A stretch of 41,720 bases of DNA from a virus. The notes under the pieces are model-generated. The model made no database searches. It was not told the origin of the DNA and worked only from the letters and a program-made list of their open reading frames with translations. The translations under genes and the position numbers were made by a program. Location of the stretch: the IMG/VR virus record IMGVR_UViG_3300002132_000135, positions 1 through 41,720 of that record; one strand, given 5' to 3'. Shown one piece after another: positions 31,242 to 39,230 of this stretch; the first letter of the stretch is position 1, and the number at the start of each line of letters is the position of its first letter.

Positions 31242-31795
31242 GCGATTATGAGCCTTATGACCAATATATGTCACGTATGTATAAAGAACACGAGCCTTTA
31301 TCTCTCAGCCCCCTTCTCCCGCTCCGCGGGGGCTGGAAAAACGAATCTACGACACGATGGCACAACCGCTTTATCGAAATGGCTAAAATGGTTTCTACTT
31401 GGAGTAAGGATCCTTCAAGCCAAATTGGGGCTGTTGCTATTAACGACGAACGCCGCATTCTTGCTACAGGATACAATGGATTTCCGAAAGGTATTGCCGA
31501 TACTGAAGAGCGATTAAATGACCGCGATCAAAAGTATCCTCGCATTATCCACGCCGAAATGAATGCTCTTATGAACGCGTTGTATTCTGGTGTTAGTCTT
31601 AAAGATGCCACACTTTATGTTTATGGATTACCGGTTTGTCCTTCGTGTACTAAGTGTATTATTCAAGCCGGTATCAAGCACGTGGTAATTCCTAGTGTAA
31701 ATACTGACAAAGGCAACTGGCAAGAAGTATGGGAAGAACAAAGTTTGCCAATGTTTAAAGAAAGCGGTGTACAAGTTACTATTTTGGGGTTATAA
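31238..31795 (+). CDS. dCMP deaminase with unusual N-terminal extension
   Basis: A 185-residue zinc-dependent deaminase converting dCMP to dUMP. HAEMNAL (His105, Glu107) and PVCPSC (Cys134, Cys137) are the zinc and proton-shuttle motifs; [11 protein letters not shown] marks the start of the core. About 40 extra N-terminal residues precede it, including [13 protein letters not shown], encoded by a GC-rich hairpin block at 31306-31335. It sits beside the dCMP hydroxymethylase, so both enzymes draw on dCMP. Confidence 0.9.
   Translation: MSDYEPYDQYMSRMYKEHEPLSLSPLLPLRGGWKNESTTRWHNRFIEMAKMVSTWSKDPSSQIGAVAINDERRILATGYNGFPKGIADTEERLNDRDQKYPRIIHAEMNALMNALYSGVSLKDATLYVYGLPVCPSCTKCIIQAGIKHVVIPSVNTDKGNWQEVWEEQSLPMFKESGVQVTILGL
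31306..31335 (+). repeat. GC-rich inverted repeat inside the dCMP deaminase gene
   Basis: CAGCCCCC pairs with GGGGGCTG over a 14-base loop. The block is almost all G and C in an AT-rich genome and is translated in frame as part of an unusual N-terminal extension. It may be a recently acquired insertion or an RNA hairpin. Confidence 0.75.
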
Positions 31796-31796
31796 T

Positions 31797-32126
31797 ATGA
31801 CATATCTGGTAACGGATAATTGCGTTAAATGTAAACATACCACATGCGTATCGGTATGTCCAGTTGATTGTTTTTATGAAGGAGAGAACTTTCTAGTAAT
31901 TAATCCAGATGAATGTATTGATTGCGGTGTATGTGTTGCTGAATGCCCTGTAGATGCTATTTACGCAGATGTAGATTTGACTGAAAATGAGCTAGTTATT
32001 TGGACTGACAGAAACACTAAATATAGTAAGATATGGCCAAACATTACTGAACAAAAAGAACCATTGCCTGACGCTGATCTTTGGGTTACTGTACCAAACA
32101 AGTTTGAAACATTCGTAGAGTCATAA
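31797..32126 (+). CDS. fdxA: Seven-iron ferredoxin ([3Fe-4S][4Fe-4S], FdxA type)
   Basis: A 109-residue ferredoxin closely matching Azotobacter-type FdI. All nine cysteines are present one residue later than in that protein: Cys9, 12, 17, 21, 25, 40, 43, 46 and 50 ([25 protein letters not shown]). The C-terminal [19 protein letters not shown] is the family's typical tail. It carries electrons at low potential. A phage-encoded copy could feed the desaturases or radical SAM enzymes of this genome. It is two bases downstream of the dCMP deaminase stop. Confidence 0.95.
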   Translation: MTYLVTDNCVKCKHTTCVSVCPVDCFYEGENFLVINPDECIDCGVCVAECPVDAIYADVDLTENELVIWTDRNTKYSKIWPNITEQKEPLPDADLWVTVPNKFETFVES

Positions 32127-32161
32127 ATACAACTATACAATATATTATGAAAAGGTGAAAT

Positions 32162-33262
32162 ATGTCTAAAAAAATTCTTATTACTGGTATGAACAAGTTG
32201 CAATGTACGAAAGACTTCTTTCTCGATCAGCAGCTTCAAGTAGTTCCTTCACATTATTCTCTTATACGATGTCTTGAAGATATGGGCTATGAGGTAGAAC
32301 AGCGGCCTGTATCCTTAGGCGAGGACTTATCTGGCTATGATGAGGTAGTTGTTTATATCCACAGTATCCAGGCCTTCTGTCAGTTTCTGTGGGCTGGTCT
32401 ATACGCGGTTAAGGCTCGCCCAGATTGTATCTTAGCTTTTGATGATTGGCAATGGCCACAAATCTTTGGTGCTATCGAAACATATCAAGAGAAGATGGAA
32501 GCAAACGATCCAGGTATTTTCCGTGATTACCTATTTGATCTTTGGCAAGGTGCAGAAAACAGAGAGTCTGTAATATCTTATAAAGATGATTACATCGAAG
32601 CATGCAAAATCATTACTAGCCGTAGCAATCGTTTACTTGTAAGCGCATTTGACCACGGTAATCTATCACTGCTGAATCTTGGCTGGAAAGAAGAAAACGT
32701 TTATCGGTTTAATCCTAATCCTTACCACTTAAATCGTACTGAAGATAACGGTTACGGCACAGGTACTATTGCATTAGATAACTTCTTTGGCGATACTCCA
32801 GAAAAAGAAAAGAAATGGAACTTTGCTTCTCTAGTCCAAGAAAAAACCCGCAAATGGTTAAAGGCTCAGCAGCCAGAAGGTTGGAAGTGGGAAATTCAAT
32901 ACTTTGGTGCTAAACGTGGCAAGTACAAATCAGAACGTCGTACAGAACCAGAAATGGTAAAAGTATTTGGACAACAATGGGGTTGTTTGATGCCGGGTTA
33001 TTTTCACGCTGGTTCTGGTTGGTGGAGAGCCCGTCCTTTGCAAGTAGCAGATGCTGGTTCTATCCTTATTGGTGATAAAGCAGAGATGATGGTGTATTAC
33101 CAAGATGAAGCGATCGCTGGTCTTACTGTATCTGATATAGAAGCAATGAGTGACGAACAACTGGTAGCAACAGCAAAAGCACAACGTGATGCTCTTTACG
33201 CTAGCCATCCTCTTGATAAAAATGTACAACGTGAAGAATTACGAAGAGCACTAGAAGCATGA
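32162..33262 (+). CDS. GT-B-like glycosyltransferase, possibly acting on DNA
   Basis: A 366-residue protein. The N-terminal part (KILITGM, HYSLIRCLEDMGYEVEQRPVS, GYDEVVVYIHS, CILAFDDWQWP) and the C-terminal part (MPGYFHAGSGWWRARPLQVA, GSILIGDK) form two Rossmann-like halves as in GT-B enzymes. The N-terminal layout is reminiscent of T4 DNA beta-glucosyltransferase, by eye only. It is joined by ATGA to UDP-galactopyranose mutase, which would make its donor. It could glycosylate hydroxymethylated DNA or a surface glycan. Ribosome site AAAAGGTGA. Confidence 0.6.
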   Translation: MSKKILITGMNKLQCTKDFFLDQQLQVVPSHYSLIRCLEDMGYEVEQRPVSLGEDLSGYDEVVVYIHSIQAFCQFLWAGLYAVKARPDCILAFDDWQWPQIFGAIETYQEKMEANDPGIFRDYLFDLWQGAENRESVISYKDDYIEACKIITSRSNRLLVSAFDHGNLSLLNLGWKEENVYRFNPNPYHLNRTEDNGYGTGTIALDNFFGDTPEKEKKWNFASLVQEKTRKWLKAQQPEGWKWEIQYFGAKRGKYKSERRTEPEMVKVFGQQWGCLMPGYFHAGSGWWRARPLQVADAGSILIGDKAEMMVYYQDEAIAGLTVSDIEAMSDEQLVATAKAQRDALYASHPLDKNVQREELRRALEA

Positions 33263-34260
33263 AATATCTCGTAGTAGGAGCCGGGTTTTCCGGTGCAGTA
33301 ATTGCTCGTGAGCTTGCAGAAGCAGGCCACACTGTGCGGGTTGTCGAAGCCCGTAATCATGTTGCAGGTAATGCTTATGACTATGTTAATGAGCATGGTA
33401 TCAGAGTACACCAATACGGTCCTCACTTATTTCATACTAATAATAAATCGGTATATGATTGGCTTAGTAAGTTTACAGAATGGGTACCTTACCAACACAA
33501 AGTAAAAGCCCAGCTTGAAGATGGCCGGTTTGCTACTCTTCCAGTAAACCGCGAAACTAAAGATATGGTAGGAGAAGAGAATGTTCTTGATATTTTCTTC
33601 CGGCCATATACTAAGAAGATGTGGGGAATGGAACTTGACGAGCTAAATCCTGATATTATTAATCGTGTTCCTATTAGAGACGACGATAATGAATTGTATT
33701 TTCCAAACGACGAATATCAAGCTATGCCAAAAGATGGCTATACTGCTTTAGTTGAAAACATCTTAGATCATAAAAACATTCAAGTAATGTTAGAAACATC
33801 TTATGATAAAGATTGGAATTGGATGTATGATCATGTATTTAACTCTATGCCAATCGATCAATACTTTGATTTTAAACACGGTAACTTGCCTTACAGATCA
33901 ATCAGATTTACAACTGTAACTTTGCCAATCCCGCGCGCTTTACCAACTACTACTGTTAACTTTACTCACGATGGTCCACAAACCCGTGTAACTGAGTGGA
34001 AGAATATTCCATGTCACGGAGACAATAAATATAGCACAACACTCACATTTGAAGAGCCTTGCGACTACGTTGATAATAATTTTGAACGCTATTATCCAGT
34101 TAAAGATCGTGACGGCAAAAATCGTGAATTGTACGAAAAGTATAAAAATGAACAGCCAGAGAATATGAAATTTATAGGTCGTTGTGGACTGTATGCATAC
34201 TTAGATATGGACATGGCCATTAATTCAGCTCTAGCCACAGTGAGGAAATTCCTAGTATGA
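33259..34260 (+). CDS. glf: UDP-galactopyranose mutase
   Basis: A 333-residue FAD enzyme converting UDP-galactopyranose to UDP-galactofuranose. GAGFSG (8-13) binds FAD, followed by VVEARNHVAGNAYDY; GPHLFHTNN (about 54-62), FFRPYTKKMWG and the C-terminal GRCGLYAYLDMDMAI are family hallmarks. It is slightly shorter than bacterial Glf (about 370-390). It overlaps the glycosyltransferase before it and the methyltransferase after it by 4 bases each, so it probably supplies a furanose sugar donor to its neighbours. Confidence 0.95.
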   Translation: MKYLVVGAGFSGAVIARELAEAGHTVRVVEARNHVAGNAYDYVNEHGIRVHQYGPHLFHTNNKSVYDWLSKFTEWVPYQHKVKAQLEDGRFATLPVNRETKDMVGEENVLDIFFRPYTKKMWGMELDELNPDIINRVPIRDDDNELYFPNDEYQAMPKDGYTALVENILDHKNIQVMLETSYDKDWNWMYDHVFNSMPIDQYFDFKHGNLPYRSIRFTTVTLPIPRALPTTTVNFTHDGPQTRVTEWKNIPCHGDNKYSTTLTFEEPCDYVDNNFERYYPVKDRDGKNRELYEKYKNEQPENMKFIGRCGLYAYLDMDMAINSALATVRKFLV

Positions 34261-35465
34261 CCGACATTACACACGCAAGCATTGTACCTTTGATTGGCGG
34301 AGAAACAATCGCTTCACATAGAGCTTTTGGAAAACCCCCATTACATTTTATGTCATATGAAGCTTTTGCAGCTAATGATAAGCACATAGTAAATTACTAC
34401 AACAATGAAATACCTTATTACGTACTAGACAAAGGGATGTCACCACCAGCTAATGAAAGAGCTGATGTAGTAGCATCTGTTTGTCCTTGCGCTGGGTTGT
34501 CTATGATGTCACATGGATACGGTGATGATAATCCAAACAACCAATGGTTAACAGAAACAACGAAATATATTCTTGGTGACTATAAACCAAAAGTATACTG
34601 GGGCGAGAATGCTCCAGGATTTGCTGGTAAGATCGGTACAAATATTCGTAATGAGATGAGACAAATCGGCAAAGATAATGGATATACAATGAGTGTATAT
34701 CGTACTAAATCTTTATTGCATGGTGTCCCACAAGTTCGCGAACGTTCTTTCTACTTCTTTTGGGAAGGAACACAAGTACCAATCTTCAATTATTTTGAAC
34801 GTGAATACACTCCTATCGAAGATCTTATTCGTAACGTAAAATCAAATTTTCAAACACAACCAATCTGCACTAAGAAGCCATCTGATAATCCGTATTACAA
34901 ATATATCTTAGAAGAGATTCATGGTGGTCGGTCTCACGCAGAACACTCTGCTGCTATTGATCCTACATCAGCTCGTGGAGTAGATGCTTTCTCTTATATC
35001 GAAAGATCGGGGCATACATATTTACAAGTAGCTAAATGGATGGAAGCTAATGGTTTTGAAAGAGAAGTAGAAAAATGTCTGTATAAGAATGAAAAGCTAG
35101 CTAACGGTGGAAGCATTATGCGTCGTGGAGTTATTATTCCAAAAGATCGCATCGGCGCGTTTGTTGGTCACTATCCTATAATGCTTACACATCCTGACGA
35201 AGATAGGTTTATTAACTACCGCGAAGCAATGTCTATTATGGGGCTGCCAGAAGACTTCGAATTGGTCGATGCAAGTCCTAAAGTTGCTAACCATATATGC
35301 CAAAACGTACCTGTACAGACGGCCACAGACATGGCCACAGAGGTTCTGGCAGTGTTAAATAAAGAGAGAATAATGGTTGACAAAGACTACGTTTTGCAGT
35401 ATAATGGTACTAAGAGATTAGAATACGAAACCAAAATAGATACTCTGGAGGCCTACTTTTCATGA
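34257..35465 (+). CDS. C5-cytosine DNA methyltransferase-like
   Basis: A 402-residue protein with m5C methyltransferase motifs in order: motif I-like VPLIGGETIASHRAFG, motif IV VCPCAGLSMMSHG (catalytic Cys in the second PC), motif VI YWGENAPGFAG, motif VIII GVPQVRERSFYFF, and motifs IX-X RFINYREAMSIMGLPEDF with NHICQNVPVQTA. PCA replaces the usual PCQ. It should methylate or otherwise act at C5 of cytosine in DNA. It is coupled by ATGA overlaps on both sides and carries a promoter inside its 3' end. Confidence 0.88.
   Translation: MTDITHASIVPLIGGETIASHRAFGKPPLHFMSYEAFAANDKHIVNYYNNEIPYYVLDKGMSPPANERADVVASVCPCAGLSMMSHGYGDDNPNNQWLTETTKYILGDYKPKVYWGENAPGFAGKIGTNIRNEMRQIGKDNGYTMSVYRTKSLLHGVPQVRERSFYFFWEGTQVPIFNYFEREYTPIEDLIRNVKSNFQTQPICTKKPSDNPYYKYILEEIHGGRSHAEHSAAIDPTSARGVDAFSYIERSGHTYLQVAKWMEANGFEREVEKCLYKNEKLANGGSIMRRGVIIPKDRIGAFVGHYPIMLTHPDEDRFINYREAMSIMGLPEDFELVDASPKVANHICQNVPVQTATDMATEVLAVLNKERIMVDKDYVLQYNGTKRLEYETKIDTLEAYFS
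35377..35405 (+). promoter_or_regulatory. Intragenic consensus sigma70 promoter
   Basis: TTGACA (35377-35382), 17 bases, TATAAT (35400-35405) in the 3' end of the methyltransferase gene, directed at the exonuclease and glycosyltransferase genes that follow. Confidence 0.7.
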
Positions 35466-36106
35466 CCACACACTTTATTATTGACTTTGAGACTATTGGT
35501 CAAAACTCACGAGAGGTACCGGCAATTGATTGTTCGTACACAACTTTCGATTGGGCTAGATTTACTGAGAATCCATACTCTTTTAAAGAGTTAGTGCTTG
35601 GAACGCATCAGGCTAAGTTTGATATTAAAGATCAAATGGTTAATCATGGCTGTAAGTATAACGAACGCGACTTGCAATGGTGGTTAGATCAGCCGCCAGA
35701 ACTTAGGCGAAATATGAAACCATCTGCAAGTGATCTTACAGCTGGGCAGTTTATGGAAAAGCTGATTGACTATTTACGCACATCAAATAAAATCGATTAT
35801 TGGTGGTCGAGATCAAATTCGTTTGATCCAGTAATTCTGGATCGTATCGCACAGAATGCCGGTAAAACTTCTTTGCTTGGTGACTATCTTAAGTATTGGG
35901 CAGTTCGCGATACACGCACATTCATCGATGCAAAATTCGATTTTAATGTGCCAGGCGGCAAGAATGCGTTTGTTCCTGTATCTGATACTGCAAAATGGGA
36001 ATACAATTTTAAAGCGCACGATAGTAAACATGATGTTGCTGCAGATGTTTTGAGGCTACAAGCTATTGTTAGAGCAGAAGCAGATATGGAGCAAGTGGAA
36101 ATATGA
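35462..36106 (+). CDS. dexA: DexA-like 3'-5' exonuclease (DEDDh)
   Basis: A 214-residue exonuclease. Exo I is FIIDFET (Asp8, Glu10), Exo II SNSFDPVI (Asp121) and Exo III AHDSKHD (His185, Asp190), the DEDDh set. WWSRSNSFDPVILDRI closely recalls T4 DexA. T4 DexA is a non-essential 3'-5' exonuclease thought to help in DNA metabolism. Its place within the glycosyltransferase operon is notable. Confidence 0.88.
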   Translation: MTTHFIIDFETIGQNSREVPAIDCSYTTFDWARFTENPYSFKELVLGTHQAKFDIKDQMVNHGCKYNERDLQWWLDQPPELRRNMKPSASDLTAGQFMEKLIDYLRTSNKIDYWWSRSNSFDPVILDRIAQNAGKTSLLGDYLKYWAVRDTRTFIDAKFDFNVPGGKNAFVPVSDTAKWEYNFKAHDSKHDVAADVLRLQAIVRAEADMEQVEI

Positions 36107-36969
36107 AAATTGAAGTAAGCATTGATGAAATAAAAAAGCATAAGATCTTTATAGGTACACCTATGTACGGTGCCCAATGCGCTGGTACATACACTAAATC
36201 ATCTACAGATCTAGCTATGATGTGTGCAGCTAATGGAATTGGTATTCAGTTCTATTATCTCTTTAATGAAAGCTTAATTCAACGGGCACGTAACTATATC
36301 GCAGATGAATTTATGCGGTCTGATTGCACACACCTAGTGTTTATTGATGCAGACATTGGATTTAATCCTCGTGATATTCTTGGATTGTTAGCAGTAAACA
36401 TTGCTGATCCAGATAAACATAATATTGTTACTGGTCTATATCCTAAGAAAACGATCGCTTGGGAAAAAGTTTCAAAAGCTGCGAAAGCAGGCAAAGGCGA
36501 TGAAAATCCATTTGATCTAGAAGAGTACACCGCCGATTATGTTTTTAATCCAGTACAGAAATCAAGCACCATTAACCTTGGCGAACCACTAGAAGTTGCT
36601 GAAGCTGGCACTGGTTTTATGCTTATTCCACGGGCAACATTTGAAAAGTTTGCTAAAGCATATCCAGAATTAAGCTACAAACCAGATCACGTTAGAACTG
36701 ATAATTTCGATGGTACTCGTAATATTCATGCTTACTTCGACTGTATCATTGATCCAGTAACTAGAAGATATCTATCTGAAGATTATTTCTTCTGTAAGAA
36801 ATCGCGTGACGCAGGAATGCATGTTTACGCGTGTCCTTGGATGCAACTACAACATATTGGTACATATATCTTTAAGGGTAATCTTGGCAAGATTGGCCAA
36901 CTCGGTATGTCTGCAACAGCAGATAACTCTAGTCGTAAGAAAGAATATAATAAGAAAAAGAACAAATAA
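36103..36969 (+). CDS. GT-A glycosyltransferase
   Basis: A 288-residue glycosyltransferase. KIFIGTPMYG begins the fold, FIDADIGF (Asp82, Asp84) is the DxD metal site, GTGFMLIPR and SEDYFFCKKSRDAG (225-238) give the acceptor/catalytic region and QHIGTYIF (His251) the later metal ligand. The C-terminus is Lys-rich (RKKEYNKKKNK). It is the last of five ATGA-coupled genes. It may transfer the second sugar, or act on a protein or lipid. Confidence 0.82.
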   Translation: MKIEVSIDEIKKHKIFIGTPMYGAQCAGTYTKSSTDLAMMCAANGIGIQFYYLFNESLIQRARNYIADEFMRSDCTHLVFIDADIGFNPRDILGLLAVNIADPDKHNIVTGLYPKKTIAWEKVSKAAKAGKGDENPFDLEEYTADYVFNPVQKSSTINLGEPLEVAEAGTGFMLIPRATFEKFAKAYPELSYKPDHVRTDNFDGTRNIHAYFDCIIDPVTRRYLSEDYFFCKKSRDAGMHVYACPWMQLQHIGTYIFKGNLGKIGQLGMSATADNSSRKKEYNKKKNK

Positions 36970-36972
36970 ATG

Positions 36973-37012
36973 TTGACAGTAGTCAAAAACTATGTTATTA
37001 TTAATATAAATA
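36973..37012 (+). promoter_or_regulatory. Early promoter and overlapping late octamer before gene 45
   Basis: TTGACA (36973-36978), 17 bases, TATTAT (36996-37001), and a TATAAATA octamer at 37005-37012. The sliding clamp would be made both early and late; T4 also needs gp45 for late transcription. Confidence 0.7.
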
Positions 37013-37039
37013 AACAACAAGCACTAGGAGCTTTACATA

Positions 37040-37702
37040 ATGAAATTCAGTGAACGTACTATTACAATCCTCAAAAGTTTTGCGAGCATTAACAAATCTA
37101 TCTTGATGAAAGAAGGTAATGTTCTTAAAACTGTAACACCGGAAAAAACTCTTGTTGCAACAGCGACAATTCCAGATCAAATTCCATCTCAAGCATGTAT
37201 CTATGATCTATCTCGTTTCTTGTCAATCTTGAGTCTTTATAACGATCCGGATGTAGAATTCCACGATAAATACTTTACAATTGCAGCAGGCAAACAACGT
37301 ACTAAGTATGTTTATGCCGATATTTCTATGATTCACGCTGCACCAGAAAAAGACATTCAGTTGCCTTCTGCTGATGTAGTAGTAGATGTTTCGTGGGGTG
37401 ATCTACAGTCTGTTATTAAAGCAGCCGGTGTTCTGCAATTCCAAGAAGTTGCTTTCGTTGGCCAAGAGGGTAAAATCTACCTTAAAGCTATCGATGGCAA
37501 TAACGCAAACTCAGATGATTATGGCGTTGAAATCGGGACAACATCTGATGAATTTAAGATTATTATCAAAACTGATAATCTTAAACTTTTACCTCAGGAT
37601 TACAAAGTTACTCTTTGCGCGAAGGGTATTTCTGAGTTTAAAAGCGAAGGTGTCACATACTTTGTGGCAATTGATACTAAGTCGACTTATAAAAAAGGAT
37701 AA
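37040..37702 (+). CDS. 45: Sliding clamp (T4 gp45-like)
   Basis: A 220-residue clamp (T4 gp45 is 228). MKFSERTITILKSFASINKSILMK aligns by eye with T4's LSKDTTALLKNFATINSGIMLK, and CIYDLSRFLSILSLYNDPDVEF with IYDLNGFLGILSLVNDDAEI; the end YKVTLCAKGISEF matches YKLLLWAKG. It is a trimeric ring tethering the polymerase and, in T4, activating late transcription. It is loaded by gp44/gp62 encoded next. Confidence 0.95.
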   Translation: MKFSERTITILKSFASINKSILMKEGNVLKTVTPEKTLVATATIPDQIPSQACIYDLSRFLSILSLYNDPDVEFHDKYFTIAAGKQRTKYVYADISMIHAAPEKDIQLPSADVVVDVSWGDLQSVIKAAGVLQFQEVAFVGQEGKIYLKAIDGNNANSDDYGVEIGTTSDEFKIIIKTDNLKLLPQDYKVTLCAKGISEFKSEGVTYFVAIDTKSTYKKG

Positions 37703-37996
37703 ATGAAAATGAGTGAAGCACAAAACCAACAAGGCCAAGGCCAAGGCCAACAACAAGAGCCAGTACAAATCTCCTTGCAAGATATTGCAACAGTTGTACA
37801 GATGATTGATGTAGTTTCTCGGCGCGGTGCTTATGAAGGTAACGAACTAGCTGGCGTAGGTATGCTACGTAATAAGCTAGAAATCTTCCTTCGTCAGAAT
37901 GCACCAGAAGGACAACAACCTCAAGGACAAATGCCGGCAGAAGCACCAGCTAATGTACCGTCAGACGCACCAATGGCTTCTAAAGTCAAAAACTAA
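37703..37996 (+). CDS. Conserved small protein in the replication operon
   Basis: A 97-residue protein with a Gln/Gly-rich N-terminus (QNQQGQGQGQQQE), a helical core (SLQDIATVVQMIDVVSRRGAYEGNELAGVGMLRNKLEIFL) and a Pro/Ala-rich tail. The core recurs between genes 45 and 44 in marine T4-like phages as I recall. It starts right after the gene 45 stop. A second ATG at 37709 is possible. Function unknown. Confidence 0.75.
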   Translation: MKMSEAQNQQGQGQGQQQEPVQISLQDIATVVQMIDVVSRRGAYEGNELAGVGMLRNKLEIFLRQNAPEGQQPQGQMPAEAPANVPSDAPMASKVKN

Positions 37997-38048
37997 GGCG
38001 CTACCTTAGAACGAACGATGTGGGCTCTCGTTGCTAAATAAGCCCACA
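37993..38048 (+). terminator. Two tandem hairpins between the gene 45 and gene 44 units
   Basis: CTAAGG/CCTTAG (37993-38009, loop CGCTA) overlaps the stop codon, and TGTGGGCT/AGCCCACA (38019-38026 and 38041-38048) follows with a 14-base loop and CTTATTCTT. The U-tract is poor; they may weaken read-through or protect the clamp mRNA. Confidence 0.6.
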
Positions 38049-38078
38049 CTTATTCTTATATTATGATTGGTGATGATA

Positions 38079-39032
38079 ATGACAATATCCAAAAAAACAA
38101 ATGAAGTGCTCTGGGTCGAAGCTTATAGACCACAGTGTATTGATGACACCATCCTTCCTGAAAAAACTAAAGCAGCTTTTAAAAAGTTTGTTGAAGACAA
38201 AAGTATTCCTAACTTACTGCTTACTGGCGGTCCAGGTGTAGGTAAAACCACAATCGCAAAAGCTATGCTCGAAGAGCTAGGCTGCGACTATATTGTTAAG
38301 AATGGTTCTCTTAATGTAAATATCGATACTCTTCGATATGAAATCTCTACATACGCATCCTCCATGTCTTTATCTGGTGGACGTAAGTATGTTATCTTTG
38401 ATGAAGCAGACTATCTGAATGCAACATCAGTTCAACCAGCCCTCCGTAACTTTATTGAAGAATACTCTTCTAACTGTGGCTTCATCTTTACGTGTAACTT
38501 TAAAAACCGTATCATTGAGCCATTGCGTTCTCGTTTGTCTGAAGTAGATTTTACTATCGAAACTTCACAGCGTCCTAAGATGGCTATGCAATTCTTTAAA
38601 CGTGTGTGTAATGTTCTTGATAATGAAAGTGTTCCATACGAAAAGCCAGTTCTTGCTAAAGTAATTGAACGACACTTTCCCGATTTTCGTCGTGTTCTTA
38701 CTGAGCTTCAAACTTATTCTGCGTCTGGTAATATTGACGAAGGTATCTTTGTTAACTTAAAGCAAGAGTCTATGGATGAAGTATTCAAACTTCTTAAAGC
38801 TAAGAACTTCACGGGTATGCGCAAATGGGTTGCTTCTAATAGTGATCAAGATATGAATGAGATGTTCCGGCGCATTTATGATATGTCAACTGATAAAGTT
38901 GAAATGAAATCTATGCCAGGATTCGTAGTTACTCTTGCAGATTATATGTACAAAGCAAACTTTGTTGCAGATCTTGAAGTTAACATGGTTGCTTTCCTTA
39001 CTGAAGTTATGATGGAGGCTGAATACAAATGA
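38079..39032 (+). CDS. 44: Clamp loader large subunit (T4 gp44-like)
   Basis: A 317-residue AAA+ ATPase (T4 gp44 is 319). WVEAYRPQCIDDTILP starts the family fold; Walker A GGPGVGKT (50-57), Walker B VIFDEAD (105-111), and the switch region EYSSNCGFIFTCNFKNRI follow. It opens the gp45 ring with gp62. The start at 38079 is chosen for spacing to GGTG; 38073 is also possible. Confidence 0.95.
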   Translation: MTISKKTNEVLWVEAYRPQCIDDTILPEKTKAAFKKFVEDKSIPNLLLTGGPGVGKTTIAKAMLEELGCDYIVKNGSLNVNIDTLRYEISTYASSMSLSGGRKYVIFDEADYLNATSVQPALRNFIEEYSSNCGFIFTCNFKNRIIEPLRSRLSEVDFTIETSQRPKMAMQFFKRVCNVLDNESVPYEKPVLAKVIERHFPDFRRVLTELQTYSASGNIDEGIFVNLKQESMDEVFKLLKAKNFTGMRKWVASNSDQDMNEMFRRIYDMSTDKVEMKSMPGFVVTLADYMYKANFVADLEVNMVAFLTEVMMEAEYK

Positions 39033-39193
39033 TATATGATATCTTAATATTCTTAGCAGGATGTTACATCGGTTATCTTGGTGTTCGTGTATTGCTACTA
39101 TCTTCTACAATGATTTCAGAACGTAAAGCTAATTATCGTGCAGGTACTCACGACTATTATGGTAATGTTATTAACAAGGACGAAAATGAATAA
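39029..39193 (+). CDS. Small membrane protein
   Basis: A 54-residue protein (MIYDILIFLAGCYIGYLGVRVLLL) with one N-terminal membrane segment and a polar tail (HDYYGNVINKDENE). It overlaps gene 44's end by 4 bases. Function unknown. Confidence 0.65.
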   Translation: MIYDILIFLAGCYIGYLGVRVLLLSSTMISERKANYRAGTHDYYGNVINKDENE

Positions 39194-39230
39194 TAATTGG
39201 GGCTCTAAATCAATGTCATTGGCAAACTGA
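39186..39230 (+). CDS. 14-codon linking ORF (doubtful)
   Basis: MNNNWGSKSMSLAN begins within the end of the membrane protein gene and stops at the next start (TGATG). It may exist only to hand ribosomes from one gene to the next. Not supported as a functional protein. Confidence 0.25.
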   Translation: MNNNWGSKSMSLAN

